From: Chrysomallon squamiferum
Lineage: Eukaryota; Mollusca; Gastropoda; Neomphalida; Peltospiridae
Length of the DNA stretch: 62,000 nucleotides
Assembly: GCA_012295275.1 (NCBI GenBank)
Contig: CM022665.1
Span: 18,450,650-18,512,649, forward strand
Reading direction: 5' to 3'
Shown here: positions 14,301 to 60,657 of the stretch, in pieces
Layout: every line of letters begins with the position of its first letter
Numbering within the stretch: position 1 is the first letter of the stretch
Program-made: the position numbers and the translations under genes
The notes under the pieces: generated by a model
What the model saw: only the letters and a program-made list of their open reading frames with translations
Told to the model about the DNA's origin: nothing
Databases searched by the model: none

Positions 14301-15100
14301 TAAACGCATCCAATACTACAACTGTATCATGTTATCACTGTATATGTGTTACAATAAATCACTCTTTGACAAAAAGTTGTTAATATTGTTGTTTATCACT
14401 GCCATTGGTTATTATGCAGCTTACTCAACAATTACACAAGGGATCCAATATGACTAGAGGGCCGAGGCTACCAGTCCGAGATTACCATAATTCTAGAAGT
14501 TTTACTCAGCATTTTGCTTTGCTGCTAATGTTGATATAAACGTACTTTTGCTTATAAAATTTCTGATAATAGCCAATTCTTACAACCTTGATATTAATTG
14601 CTTTTGTCGGTTTTGGCAACAATAGGTGATCTGACGTGTTAAAAACTAAAGTAGTTTTATACAGCTGTATCTGTGTATGTGACATTTTTGCCCTTGCGAT
14701 AAATCGTAACAAAATATTGAGTCAAATTTCTGCTAACAAGAAGTAAGCTAAACACACACAACCTAAGACAATCTCAAGTCCACTAACGTCGGAACCAATG
14801 GAACATTTTTCACGATTAAGCAGGTTGGTCTTTCGCGTACTTACTTATTACCCAGAGTTTGAAAGTAAATTACAACGTTACACCGTATAAAAGTAAACAC
14901 ATATCCTGATATCGTCAATATAAAATTACAACAATAAAAAAACCAACAACAATCGCACCATGTTCTGGCGCTGCTGTATCAGGAACATAAGAAAAAGAGG
15001 CTGTCGTTCTTGGACTTGTCACTAAAATATTTCGAGTTTTAAAATGTCGAATAAATAGCTTCTTCGCTGCCCTCGTGCAAAACACAAAAGCACCAGCCAT
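5282..15100 (-). CDS. BCKDHB: Branched-chain 2-oxo-acid dehydrogenase E1 subunit beta (whole gene, 9 exons)
   Basis: This is the beta chain of the thiamine-diphosphate-dependent E1 component of the mitochondrial branched-chain keto-acid dehydrogenase, which oxidatively decarboxylates the keto acids of Leu, Ile and Val. CDS exons: 15100-14959, 11464-11387, 10884-10816, 10367-10234, 9868-9713, 9540-9369, 8980-8835, 7181-7095 and 5422-5282. They join in phase to 1125 nt (374 aa plus stop), close to the usual ~390 aa. Family hallmarks in order are [24 protein letters not shown] (the Glu is the conserved cofactor-site residue of E1-beta), [59 protein letters not shown], and the C-terminal [14 protein letters not shown] and PDKW. 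The first 45 residues are basic and hydroxylated, as expected for a mitochondrial presequence. No frameshift or stop is seen. The gene is head-to-head with ATE1. Confidence 0.97.
5975..6861. mobile_element. pogo/Tigger-like MITE (887 bp)
   Basis: The element starts CAGTATTCCCTCGC next to TA at 5973-5974 and ends GGGTATACTG next to TA at 6862-6863, so the termini are inverted and flanked by a TA target duplication. Subterminal sequence repeats the words TTTGCGGGG, GCGAATAGCG and CCCGCGAATA in inverted orientation, the composition typical of pogo/Tigger-group termini. The inside carries only short open frames and no transposase I recognise, so it is non-autonomous. It sits in the BCKDHB intron between exons 8 and 9. 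Confidence 0.75.
7095..7181 (-). CDS. BCKDHB: BCKDHB exon 8
   Basis: 29 codons in phase 0 at both ends ([20 protein letters not shown]...ATIH). The HEAP motif is conserved in E1-beta chains. The acceptor is TTTTAG and the donor is CAT|GTAAGT. Confidence 0.95.
8835..8980 (-). CDS. BCKDHB: BCKDHB exon 7
   Basis: Encodes [15 protein letters not shown] through [17 protein letters not shown], the start of the C-terminal transketolase-like domain. The phase-1 start completes the Gly codon left by exon 6. The donor is CAG|GTTGGT. Confidence 0.96.
9369..9540 (-). CDS. BCKDHB: BCKDHB exon 6
   Basis: Encodes [18 protein letters not shown]...[16 protein letters not shown]...KAEVLIEG. The acceptor is TTATTGCAG. 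Phase requires the donor GG|GTTGAG, a weaker than usual 5' splice site. Confidence 0.95.
9713..9868 (-). CDS. BCKDHB: BCKDHB exon 5
   Basis: 52 codons encoding [33 protein letters not shown] and [12 protein letters not shown]. The GHGALYHSQ motif is a signature of E1-beta chains. Phase 0 at both ends, donor AAG|GTAAGA. Confidence 0.96.
10234..10367 (-). CDS. BCKDHB: BCKDHB exon 4
   Basis: Encodes [18 protein letters not shown]...[15 protein letters not shown], the core of the pyrimidine-binding transketolase fold. The donor is CAA|GTAAGA. Confidence 0.97.
10470..10605. repeat. Short ~55-bp tandem repeat, three copies
   Basis: Three diverged copies carry 'GGTACAACAACAACAAAAT' plus an 'ATTCTGTTTAAAGG'-like spacer, in the BCKDHB intron between exons 3 and 4. 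No function is visible. Confidence 0.6.
10816..10884 (-). CDS. BCKDHB: BCKDHB exon 3
   Basis: A 69-nt exon encoding [19 protein letters not shown] plus KDKY. It contains the conserved GED motif whose glutamate lies in the thiamine-diphosphate site. The acceptor is TTGTTGTAG and the donor ATG|GTAACT. Confidence 0.95.
11262..11321. repeat. (GA)n microsatellite in BCKDHB intron 2
   Basis: About 60 bp of nearly perfect GA, preceded by a G-rich tract. The CT-rich complement produces spurious Ser/Leu open frames on the minus strand. Confidence 0.9.
11387..11464 (-). CDS. BCKDHB: BCKDHB exon 2
   Basis: Encodes [20 protein letters not shown]...DPTAG, the first conserved segment of the mature E1-beta. 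It starts in phase 1 after exon 1 (acceptor TTTCTTAG) and ends GCTG|GTAATT. Confidence 0.95.
12131..12139. repeat. Left 9-bp target-site duplication of the MULE
   Basis: TAGAAGTTT lies immediately outside the left terminal inverted repeat. The identical 9-mer follows the right end at 14494-14502. Nine base pairs is the target duplication made by Mutator-like transposases. Confidence 0.8.
12140..14493 (+). mobile_element. Mutator-like DNA transposon (MULE), 2354 bp, inactive
   Basis: The ends are imperfect inverted repeats. The left end contains TGGTAACTTCGG, ACTGGTAATCTTGGCCC, and the right end read inwards contains TGGTAATCTCGG, ACTGGTAGCCTCGGCCC. The left arm has about 9 extra bases between the two blocks. 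The element is flanked by the 9-bp direct repeat TAGAAGTTT. Inside is a broken transposase reading frame on the plus strand with FLYWCH-type and MULE-type segments. It is inserted in BCKDHB intron 1, opposite to the gene. Perfect target duplications with a decayed coding region suggest an insertion of moderate age. Confidence 0.85.
12825..14320 (+). pseudogene. MULE transposase pseudogene
   Basis: Remnants of one transposase lie in several frames. About 12880-12950 has a Cys-rich piece (QCDVCHLW). The longest open frame, 12904-13410 (168 codons), carries a FLYWCH-like segment ([25 protein letters not shown]). After its stop the frame shifts to [11 protein letters not shown], the first Asp segment of the MULE catalytic core. 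Then about 13680-13860 gives pieces such as FHFTQ and [11 protein letters not shown], and 13820-14116 ends with [20 protein letters not shown], a very typical MULE C-terminal motif. A tail ([19 protein letters not shown]) follows in a further frame. At least four frame breaks mean it cannot make a full transposase. The stretch 14194-14457 is largely past the homologous part. Confidence 0.85.
14494..14502. repeat. Right 9-bp target-site duplication of the MULE
   Basis: TAGAAGTTT, identical to the 9-mer before the left end, directly follows the right terminal inverted repeat. Confidence 0.8.
14959..15100 (-). CDS. BCKDHB: BCKDHB exon 1 (start and mitochondrial presequence)
   Basis: Starts [20 protein letters not shown] and continues through [20 protein letters not shown]. 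Basic residues and Ser/Thr with few acids are consistent with a mitochondrial targeting sequence. The start codon has A at -3 and G at +4. The exon ends in phase 1 at CATG|GTGCGA, and joining to exon 2 gives [12 protein letters not shown]. Confidence 0.9.
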
Positions 15101-15391
15101 GATGAATTCTTTATTACAATTTCCTCCAATATTCTTAAAAGCATCATGGAACCTTCGACCAGTAAATGAAAACTTTGATTTATTTCACTGGCACATTTTC
15201 AGCAGAAAAAATACAAAATAAAAACACCTGTTAATTTTATTAAGTATAATTAATTTAATAATATAGGCTGGTGAAAGGAGAAGCGACGTTTTAACTGTAA
15301 AAACATTAGTATATACGTTTTAGACTGATTTGTGCATAGGCCATTAGCTATTCAGCGGAATCTTACGAAATAGCAGTACACAAATACCAAC
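15101..15391. promoter_or_regulatory. Shared bidirectional promoter region of BCKDHB and ATE1
   Basis: Only 291 bp separate the divergent start codons, so both 5' UTRs and core promoters must lie here (or the transcripts overlap). I see no convincing TATA box in a proper context. The interval is not obviously richer in CpG than its surroundings. Bidirectional function is inferred from geometry alone. Confidence 0.6.
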
Positions 15392-31808
<16,417 letters not shown>

Positions 31809-33060
31809 TTAAACAGTCATCAAAGCCGAAAGATGTGATCATTAGCAGATCTCTTAAGACTAAACTTATTTTCTGATGTCTTTTAAAAAGATGATTTGCT
31901 GGGATGTTTCTTTGTTTTTTATAAAAATCATTTGTGAAATGTCCTTAGTATTTTATATCAGACAATATAGAAACAGAAAATGATGTGATAGTTTCTGAAA
32001 TACTATTAGTATTTTATATTAGATACGATATAAATAATAGCAAATGACACAGTAGTTTCTGAAATACTCTTAGTATTTTCGTATTAGATGTGTATAGAAA
32101 ACAAAAAATGACATAATCATTTGTGAAATGCCCATAATATATTGTACACATAACAGCACATGATGCAATCATATCTGAAATATTCTTAGTATTTTATTTT
32201 AGATATAAAGATAACAGAAAATGCATGGTGATTCACCACTGGTGATGCAGCTCCGATGATTTTGATCTAATGAACTTGGCATTACATACTTTACCAGTGT
32301 CTTTGAAGAAGTTAATATGATTTGGTTGGTTTCAGTAATTTAGTAATGTCTGCTATTTTGAAATCTGATAAATCTTCTATGGACATAATTGCCAAACAGA
32401 TATGTGTGTTGTGTCTGTGTGTGTGTGTACACATATATTTATCTATGTACATATGTCTATAACTATCTTTCTCCAGACTATTGTGTCATGAACCTTTTGG
32501 ATAAATATTAGAACAAAAGTTTGTTGTTTTTCAATAGGTGGTTTTTGAGCATATGATTTTGTTTCATGTAACTGAAAAATATGACATAAATACCTATTTT
32601 TTAAAGGTGAACAAAATGGTACAATCCATGTACAAATACCTAAATAACAGTTTTTGAATATCCCTTAAAATAAAAGCCTATGGACTTTTGTTCCAGTCCA
32701 GTATATACCTGCATCATTTATTCATATACATGTATATAATAAATCTGTGTACAAATATGTAAATATTGTCTTTGAATTTCACTTTAAAAATGCTCCGAAC
32801 CTTTATTCGTATCTTTGGTATTGTTTTATTTGTGGGTTTTTTTGGTATTTTTTTTTTTACACCAGTTATTTAACTATTTGATATTAGAACTGTGTACTGT
32901 TCTGTTAAGATATATTAGTTACACTTCTGTGATTCTGCTTGTGAAGATTTTTCATCTTCAGTTATTATAACATATTTAATATGTTAAATGCAAGGGTACA
33001 ATAAATTTAAATAAATCAGATCATTTATTGTTTGTAATTTTTAATAAACATTTTGTTATA
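31809..33060 (+). other. ATE1: Likely ATE1 3' UTR
   Basis: No further coding sequence is seen. Candidate poly(A) hexamers AATAAA occur at about 32669, 32738, 33000 and 33043. The segment 31880-32225 is a degenerate ~70-bp tandem repeat. The end is uncertain. Confidence 0.45.
31880..32225. repeat. ~70-bp degenerate tandem repeat in ATE1 3' UTR
   Basis: About five copies of 'TCTGAAATACTCTTAGTATTTT', 'AGATA', 'AACAGAAAATGA' with scattered changes, probably transcribed as part of the ATE1 3' UTR. Confidence 0.75.
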
Positions 33061-36000
33061 GATATATTAATAATCTTAACGCAAATTGCAACACTTATAA
33101 CTTCCTATTTGGGTAAAAACAACAAGAAGAAAACAACCTAAAGAAGAGAGTGAGAGAAAATACATAAATCAAAGATGTAAATAAATAAATAACTAATTAT
33201 AAAATATATTTTTATAAATAAAATAAAATAAAATAAAATAAAATAAAATAAAGTAAACCAAAATATAAAAGAAGGGGTTATTATTTACTAAAAATAACAA
33301 AATCTTAATTCTCAGAATTAATTTTATTCTTTCTATACAACTGATAATTCTCTAACCTAATTCAGGTATACTGAACATAAGAAAATTAATCACTGTAATC
33401 AACAGAACAACTTTCTTATAACTTATAAACTAAACACAACAAAACAGTCACTGAAGTTTAAATTTTTCTTATTCAGAAATAATTAATAAATTCGTAACTA
33501 CACATTTTTTTTTTATGAAACTTGTACAGACAGTTCTGATAATTTTATCAACAATATATTTTTTTAACAGTATTTGTATTATAATTCAATTAAAGCTAAC
33601 TTTTGTTTATAAAATAAATAATTATAATAACTTTTGAATGAAATAAAGTTTGCCCAAAAAAAAAAAAAACAAAAAAAAAAAAACAAATTTAATTTTAAAA
33701 AAAAAGTACATATATATATACACACATATATATTTTTCGTTATCTGTAAAGTTCATTCACTGAATGAAATTAAAAAAAAATAACTAAAACTAAAAATAAT
33801 AATAATAGTAATAAATAAATAAATAAATAAAAATTATAACCCCTCCAAAAAATGATTTACATCAAACAAGTAACTGCAGGGGACAAAAAACCCCAAAACA
33901 ACAACAAACCCCACCCAAAAAAAACCAGTTAACATATATACACGCACATATGCAAAACAAATCACTCAAAATATCAATAATGGAAGAAACCCTCATGCAC
34001 AATCTCAATCCTTAACTCTACCCTATCTGGGTTAATGATAAATCAGAGACAAAAAAATCCTCATACAGTGTTACTGGTTAATGTGTGTCAAAATAAATGT
34101 TCGCAATTCCATAGTCAAAATACATTTATATACATGTTATTAATAGTCATAACAAGTTTAATATTATAATATATCTACATACATTTAATTAATAGTCATA
34201 CTAGACCACAAATTTAATTAATAGTCGTAATAAATCTACATTTAATTTATTAATTTTACAGTAATAGTAGATCAACATCAGCTTAACAATCATAATAGAT
34301 CTACATAAATTGAATTAATTTAATAAAACATATTGTTTGGTGTTTCATTATCAGATGATGTTTAAATGTTTATTTATGTGAGGTTTAAGGTTTAGGAAAC
34401 TTGGAGAAATACTGGTCAGTTGATGACAACGACTACACACTGCAACAACATCATCACCATTAGTCGATGTTGAAAAACACCACAAATACACTGAATATAT
34501 ATATATATATGAGATCAGTTTCAAAATTTAACATGGAATTAATTATGTACATAGTACATATGCCTATATGTATGAATGTTTGTATTTATGTTTATGTATG
34601 TGTGTGCATACACACACATACATAGTTGTAAATAAATGTATATTTACAAACAGTTTACACTTTCATACTCCTCATTATTTTCAAATATATAAAATATAAT
34701 TTAACAGAAACAATGGTACAGTCTATATTAATATATTAGAAATGTACCTAGCTATTTGCAAAATTTACAATGGTTAAAGATATTCAACTAAACATTACAA
34801 AAATATTACAAAAATATATTTTCTAATAACACTTGAGAAAAAAATTCACATCTTTGATTGTATGAAAAAATAGTGTAAATATTAATACATATTGTATACT
34901 TATTTCCAAACAGATGGATACATTTTTTTTTTTTTAGCATTAAAGTTTTTAAAAAGTTTGTTTAAAATCATACAGGCTTGTAATTGTACCAGATGGGTAA
35001 GCTTTAAAATGAATCCCTGTAATGAAATATCTACTGATCTGTAAATGTAGAATTAAAAATTTAGTAATTATTATTATTATTATTTTAAATTTTATCTTTT
35101 TCAGTTTCTACTAATATATTAAAGCATGGCAAACTAAAATTAATCTGTACATTAAAGTAATATTTTTTTATATTAGTAAATGCCGGAATTAACTAGGCAG
35201 TACACAAAGATCCATATACGTGTTGGGGTAACAAACTAATCTTCCTTCATTTACAGCAGCTGTAACTATTATTTAATTTTTACAATTTTTTTTATTAATA
35301 GTGAAAACTGGAATCAAGTAGCAAATAAAATATAGCAGTACAGAAAAATTTAATTACTGGTTGGGCTTTATTTTTATTTGCTAGAAAACAGAATTGTTTT
35401 TCTTTTGGTCATACTTGTTGGCATAATGTAAAATTTTGTTTCTTCATTACCCATAGTTGTAATTATCATTAAAGTTGATTTAATGATACTGAAAGTCAAA
35501 TTCGTATCTCTCTGTTATAATTTAATGACAAAAGCATTGCTATTTCAAAATCATCAAATAATCTGATTCCAATGGTTACAATAAAAGATACAGTATTTTA
35601 ATGACAGTAAGTATACAAAACTTGTATCATGGTACAAAAGTGAAACAGTTTCAAACATTAGTTATAATTTTCATGGAATCAGATTCATGACTGACAAATA
35701 ATTTAATTTTCATTTGAGTTTTTCTTAAGAAACTATTTCCATATATTTTAAGTATCAGAGACTGTAACATTCCTAAGCAACATTCCTTCTATTTTTCCCA
35801 AATCACTGAGTAAAATTTTTTATGCTTTAAATAAAAATGGAAATGTGAAGTGGTAATAACAATTGTATTTTGTAAACTAAAATGAAAGGCAACATTCTGA
35901 TGTGTGTGGCACCAATATGCAGTGATTGCAGAGCCAGGCACCTGCACAGCTTAGAGGGAACACTTTTCCTAAATGATTTTCACAATAATAAATATCATTT

Positions 36001-36198
36001 TCAGAAAATTGAATTAAAACTGTCCAACACTTAGTTATTTAAAAATGTCATACAAGTTCCAAACAAAACAACATTTTCTGAAATACAAACGTAAGAAAAA
36101 TTCTGAATGGATAGAGTATTATTTTGTAAGGTAATATTTAGGATTTAAAAAAAAAACCCAAAAAAACAAACCATTTATATATATATATATATATATAA

Positions 36199-36232
<34 letters not shown>

Positions 36233-36727
36233 GAAGAATGTATTTATCAAAATCCAGTTTCATTGTTATTTAAAATTGTGCAATAGCTATATAATATCTT
36301 TATCCATAAAGTCCAATAAAGAGATTTTTGCCTTGAATTGGGCATCTTGTATGTTTTAAATATGCCTCTTGTTGTATACCAGTATATGGATGATGATGGT
36401 TGATAGTTAAACATACACTGCAGAATAATGGTAATAAAAACGTTGGTGTGGCAAATTGGTACATAATCCCAGGTTCTGTTTTTATACATGTACATTTTAC
36501 AGACACACTTAGCCCATATTTGACATAAAACAAAAAAAACAAAAACATTTAAATTTACGTACATAAACATGCAAAATAACTGTAGGAACTGAAAAATCGA
36601 ATTTTAAATATAAATATGCATTATTTATATAGACTATATCCTTCTATCTATCCATCTTATCCCATCTATATAAAGACAACATTTCTATACCTTTGTTTTT
36701 GTTGTTTTCTTTCGTTTTTAAACATCA
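33060..36727. other. Convergent intergenic region and likely IBTK 3' UTR
   Basis: The two stop codons of ATE1 and IBTK face each other across 4.9 kb. I find no exon here. It holds AAAAT and AAAT repeats (about 33221-33251 and 33810-33830), TA runs (34495-34510, 36176-36196) and an AAT run (36200-36230). A minus-strand AATAAA at 35372-35367 is one possible IBTK poly(A) signal. Longer open frames (36247-36570) are not conserved-looking. Confidence 0.5.
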
Positions 36728-56642
<19,915 letters not shown>

Positions 56643-57603
56643 TTTACTTTGTTGTAGTTGTTGTTGTTTTTGTTGTGATGAGAAAATGTAAAGTCTTGCT
56701 AGCAGCACAACATTAGATGCTAAGACTGGCTACACAGCCAGTCTAAAGTATAGCCCTACAGGGCAGCCATATTTTCAGTTTTCAACAAGCCATAATTATA
56801 AACATTCTCTGAAATAATGATACAGATTCTGCTTTTAACTGTACTGGCATTTATTCATAACAAATATTTTTAAAAATAATAATAAAATTTAAAAGCAGAT
56901 ATATATACACACACACATAAATGTGTGTCTGTAAGTATGTACATGGGTATACACATAAATACACACATAAAGTAATTAATATATTATATCTTTTAATACA
57001 TGTATTTCATTTATTTTTAACATTTCAAACATAGAAAAATATTGTTTATAACTCCAAAACACACATAATAAAACATAATACAAAACAAATAATAATTTGT
57101 AAAAAGACAAAAGTAAATAAAAATATACGATTGTAAATCAGAAAGAATATATTTTTAAAAAATAAATTAAAACTTAATCTAATGAAAAAATAAATAAATA
57201 AATGCAGTTCAACCAAACATATATCTGACATGTGCTGTATAATATATCACATTAGATAACTTCTGACATCTTCAAGATCTTACATTTAGCCTACTCATCT
57301 ACTGTCAGTGTCAGTGTCAATACTGACAATAATTTCAAGTTAAAAAAGGACAAGAGAAACGTCCACCGACTCTGACACAAACATTATTTTGTGTTAACAA
57401 AAGATCAGACAAACAAAACAAAATTATATGACAATGCATAGACAGTTTTAAGAGACTGTGTTTATGTATCAATATCGTAAATATAATTCTCAGTTCTTAT
57501 TTCCACTTTCCACTTTCATTTTGTAATTTCCATCTGTCAAAAAAAAAATGCATTCAAGTATTAGATATGATTTCGTTTGAATAAATAACAAAAAAGTATA
57601 TAC

Positions 57604-57720
57604 CTGATTTAATCCAATATCGAGAAGGTAAAAGATGAATAAAAAACAGTGATGAAATCAGCTAAATACATCATTTTCAAACAGTCGGCAACGTTAATGG
57701 AGGCAGACATTTTGGTTTCG
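57604..57720 (-). other. IBTK: Likely IBTK 5' UTR exon and promoter-proximal region
   Basis: The minus strand has a good donor (AAATCAG|GTATATAC) at 57604, 962 nt upstream of the first coding exon, where TGCTAG gives an acceptor at about 56698. Upstream, the CCAAAATGTCTGCCTCC stretch has a transcription-start-like, locally GC-richer composition. The only ATG in the exon opens a short frame ending in TAA, consistent with a leader. The exact 5' end is unknown. Confidence 0.5.
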
Positions 57721-59187
57721 TGGCGTATTCTCGATCCCAGCTTGTTAACAATATAAATAAATATTGAAAAAATAAATATTCATATTCATATAAATTGAAA
57801 AAGATACAAATAGTTTGTCCTAAATGCAATTAAAATAATTTAATTTATAATAAAAAAAAAAAAAAAAAAAGATCAAAATAACATTGGAAATAACCAATCA
57901 AATTCAGTAGCAACACGGCACAAGTTTTAGACGTATCAATGGTTCATTTAGATCGAAGTTCAAGGTGATTTTTAGTTTAAACTTTAATAAATATGCTTAA
58001 CATTTTAAAAGGAAAAGAGAATGTTAATTCTGTACAAGACGTTTTTTTGTGCCCCCCCCCTCACTCTCATTATTTTGATAATTTAAAAATAACTATTCAT
58101 AATTTACGCGCACCTGCTAACTTCGACCAATTCTACGGTTTTAATTGGGTTAAATAAAGGTTAAAAAGGAACGTAGTAGGCCGAGAATTCGGAAAATAAA
58201 CAAATTACATAATTTGGTTAAACTATTATTTTGATCTAGTTTGATACATGCAGCTTTGCGGAGACTTCTGCAACAGTTTCTTGTAATAAATAAGATGCAG
58301 AATATCAGATGATAATTCAGTTTATTATGATTATTAGTTTAAAAAAAAAAAAAAATACCATTGAATTAATCCCACTCGGCTCCTGATACTTACGTTTTTT
58401 CTCATTTTCTCTTTCGTTTCCTTTCTTTTCTTTTCTCCTTCTTGTTAAAAATAAATAAATACAAATAATTAAAATAATTAAAATTAAAATTAAAAAGGAA
58501 AGTTCTAATTGATTTTAAAGATGATTTGTTACTGGTGCAGAAATTACAGGTTTTGAGAAGCCTAACTGTTGTCATTTGTTAATGTTTGAATATACATAAA
58601 ATCATATACAGACACAATATACATATATATATATTCACAGAAAAAAATATCCTAAAATTTTTTTTGCATGCACACAATGTATGCAGACAAGTAATTGTTC
58701 ATCACAGTAATTCTAGTAAACATGATTAGTAGAGCAATAATAATAATAAAAAAAATGTGTTGCTGATAAAATTAGAAGGATGTCAAATAAGCTTTATTTT
58801 ATGAATATAAAATGTACACTGATACATTTGCAAAAGATTTAAATATACCAAGAAGTTAAATTTGCAATAGCTAATTAAATTACTATTAAACTATTTTCCA
58901 TTAATACATATATTTAATTTCTAATTAATTATTATAAATTAAATCTAAGCAGGATGGTTAGGTAAACTCTTATGTATAACATACATATATAAATTAAAAA
59001 ATATATAATTACTGATTAGCTAAATTTTTCTATGTGCATTTTGACTGTTTCTTCACAAAAGATTAAAAAAACAAAAAAACCCAGATTGTATTTTTTTCTC
59101 CTTTCTAATAGATTCTGGCTGATATTTCTTATATCTTGCTATCAGGTTTTAATTGCTTTTCAGTTTGATGGAGTGACATTGTTATCT
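57721..59187. other. Upstream flank of IBTK, no gene seen
   Basis: AT-rich DNA with an A tract near 57850, a C10 run at 58054-58063, an A tract at 58342, AAATT repeats around 58460-58495 and a (TA) run at 58620. I find no exon on either strand. Confidence 0.55.
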
Positions 59188-59428
59188 TCAGTCCTGGTCC
59201 GGATTACAATTTCTTGTAGTCGGGGGTATTATTTTCCATTTTGTATGAAACGTCATTGATTTTTCTCTGACAATTTGCTGAAATTGTGTTCCAGCAGGGG
59301 AAGAGGCAGCTTTCTCTGCGGCTGGCATGTCACATGGCTCAGCTGTCGTAACTGTCTGCTGCTCACTGGGCTCACCAGAATCTAAACTTCCGAGCTGTCT
59401 CGCAGCCTTTGAAGATAATTCTCTGAAC
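59188..59428 (-). CDS. Candidate terminal exon of an unidentified gene
   Basis: A locally GC-richer island, unlike the surrounding DNA, with an open minus-strand frame after a CACTCAG acceptor: FRELSSKAARQLGSLDSGEP, then SEQQTVTTAEPCDMPAAEKA and on to NCNPDQD, stop. Composition is hydrophilic and protein-like, but I recognise no family. The plus strand also has an open frame here (GEEAAFSAAGMSHGSAVVTV), with a better pyrimidine tract before TTCCAG, so orientation is unsettled. Confidence 0.3.
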
Positions 59429-59688
59429 CTGAGTGCAGTGTTGTGTTATCAGAAACCAGTGTTTCCTTTTCCACATCTTATCATAAACTTATTATCAACT
59501 TACCATCACCTACAAGTATTCTAAGATATAATAATTTCATTTTTATTTTTTGTACATAGGTGTTTTGTAAAAAAGACAAAACAAAAAAAATATGAACAGG
59601 TGTTGTGATCTCATATAAAAAAAAATTAAAATTAAAAAAATTCATATAATAATTTCATAGACATCTTAATAAGTTATTCTTTGAAAGT

Positions 59689-59861
59689 CTAATGCAGTCT
59701 GTTGCTTTTCGTCTTTAGATGGAATTTTCTGTTGTTCCGGCGTTGTTTTCCGATAACTGAATTCTGCTGCAGTCTAAAAGCTTTTAATGGATTTCTGATC
59801 GCTGGATGAGAACCCCTCACTCCTGGGACTGTTCTACTTACTTTTAACACAGTTTCCACTC
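59689..59861 (-). CDS. Second candidate exon of the unidentified gene
   Basis: An open minus-strand frame after CCTGAG reads ETVLKVSRTVPGVRGSHPAI, RNPLKAFRLQQNSVIGKQRR, NNRKFHLKTKSNRLH, then TAG at 59691-59689. It is basic and protein-like, while the plus-strand frame is Cys/Phe-rich and poor. It could be a C-terminal exon of a minus-strand gene whose other exons lie beyond the window. The family is not recognised. Confidence 0.3.
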
Positions 59862-59879
59862 AGGTGACACTTGTTATTA

Positions 59880-60620
59880 AGAGGTAAGTCATGTGTATGA
59901 ATTAATAATGTATGTACATACTGATAGCTCTTATATTAATATCTGATCTGAATGTCCAAGGACTTGGCAGTGATTTCTGATTATTTTAGTTTTACTTCTG
60001 AATTCCTTTTCAAATAAGGATCTGTTTCATTGACATTTAATTTAGAATTTTAATAATGTTAAAAAACAAAAATTAAAAATTAAAAAAATAATTAAAAAAA
60101 AATAATCACACCTATAAAAATGTGAAAAGGAAAAGATAAAAACTAAAAAGGTTTAAAATATTTGTATATACATATACATTCTTTACCATATGTTACTTTT
60201 TATGGTTATTATTCATGTTTGGTAATCATACATAACACGTATTTTATATTATTCATGTTTGTTAAAAAAAAAAAAACCATTATTAATAATTTAGAACATT
60301 TATTATTATTTTTAAAATTTTTAATTTGTCTATGGGTGTTTTTTATGGAAATAGTGTAAAATAATAGTTGACATAAGTTTGTAAATCATGAATATGTGGC
60401 TTTCATTTTATTGTGATTTGTTTATTAATAAGCATATTTAAAATTTACACTTCTGTTTTCTTTTTTCATAAACACATTCAGTATTCTGATAAATAAACAA
60501 GTTATTAAGAAAACTTTCATATTGTTATGATTTTATATTCTAATATAATCCACAATAAAATAAAGTAAAGAAAAGTAAAGTAGAAGAAATAATGAATTTC
60601 AAAAATTGTTTAAACAAAAG

Positions 60621-60657
<37 letters not shown>

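Noticed and set aside
14194-14457. 87-codon plus-strand frame
   Set aside because: It overlaps the 3' end of the MULE in the wrong frame relative to the transposase remnant, and the sequence has no family resemblance.
35880-35970. Possible SINE or MITE fragment (CAGAGCCAGGCACCTGCACA, then GCTTAGAGGGAACA)
   Set aside because: It is a slightly GC-richer island, but I see no termini, target duplication or second copy in the window.
36247-36570. 107-codon minus-strand frame downstream of IBTK
   Set aside because: Composition is ordinary but no family, no splice logic and poor codon pattern; the true IBTK stop is at 36728. Probably 3' UTR.
57690-57775. Plus-strand start MEADILVSWRILDPSLL as a divergent gene
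   Set aside because: The frame stops after 19 codons with no donor that fits. The stretch is better explained as the transcription-start region of IBTK.
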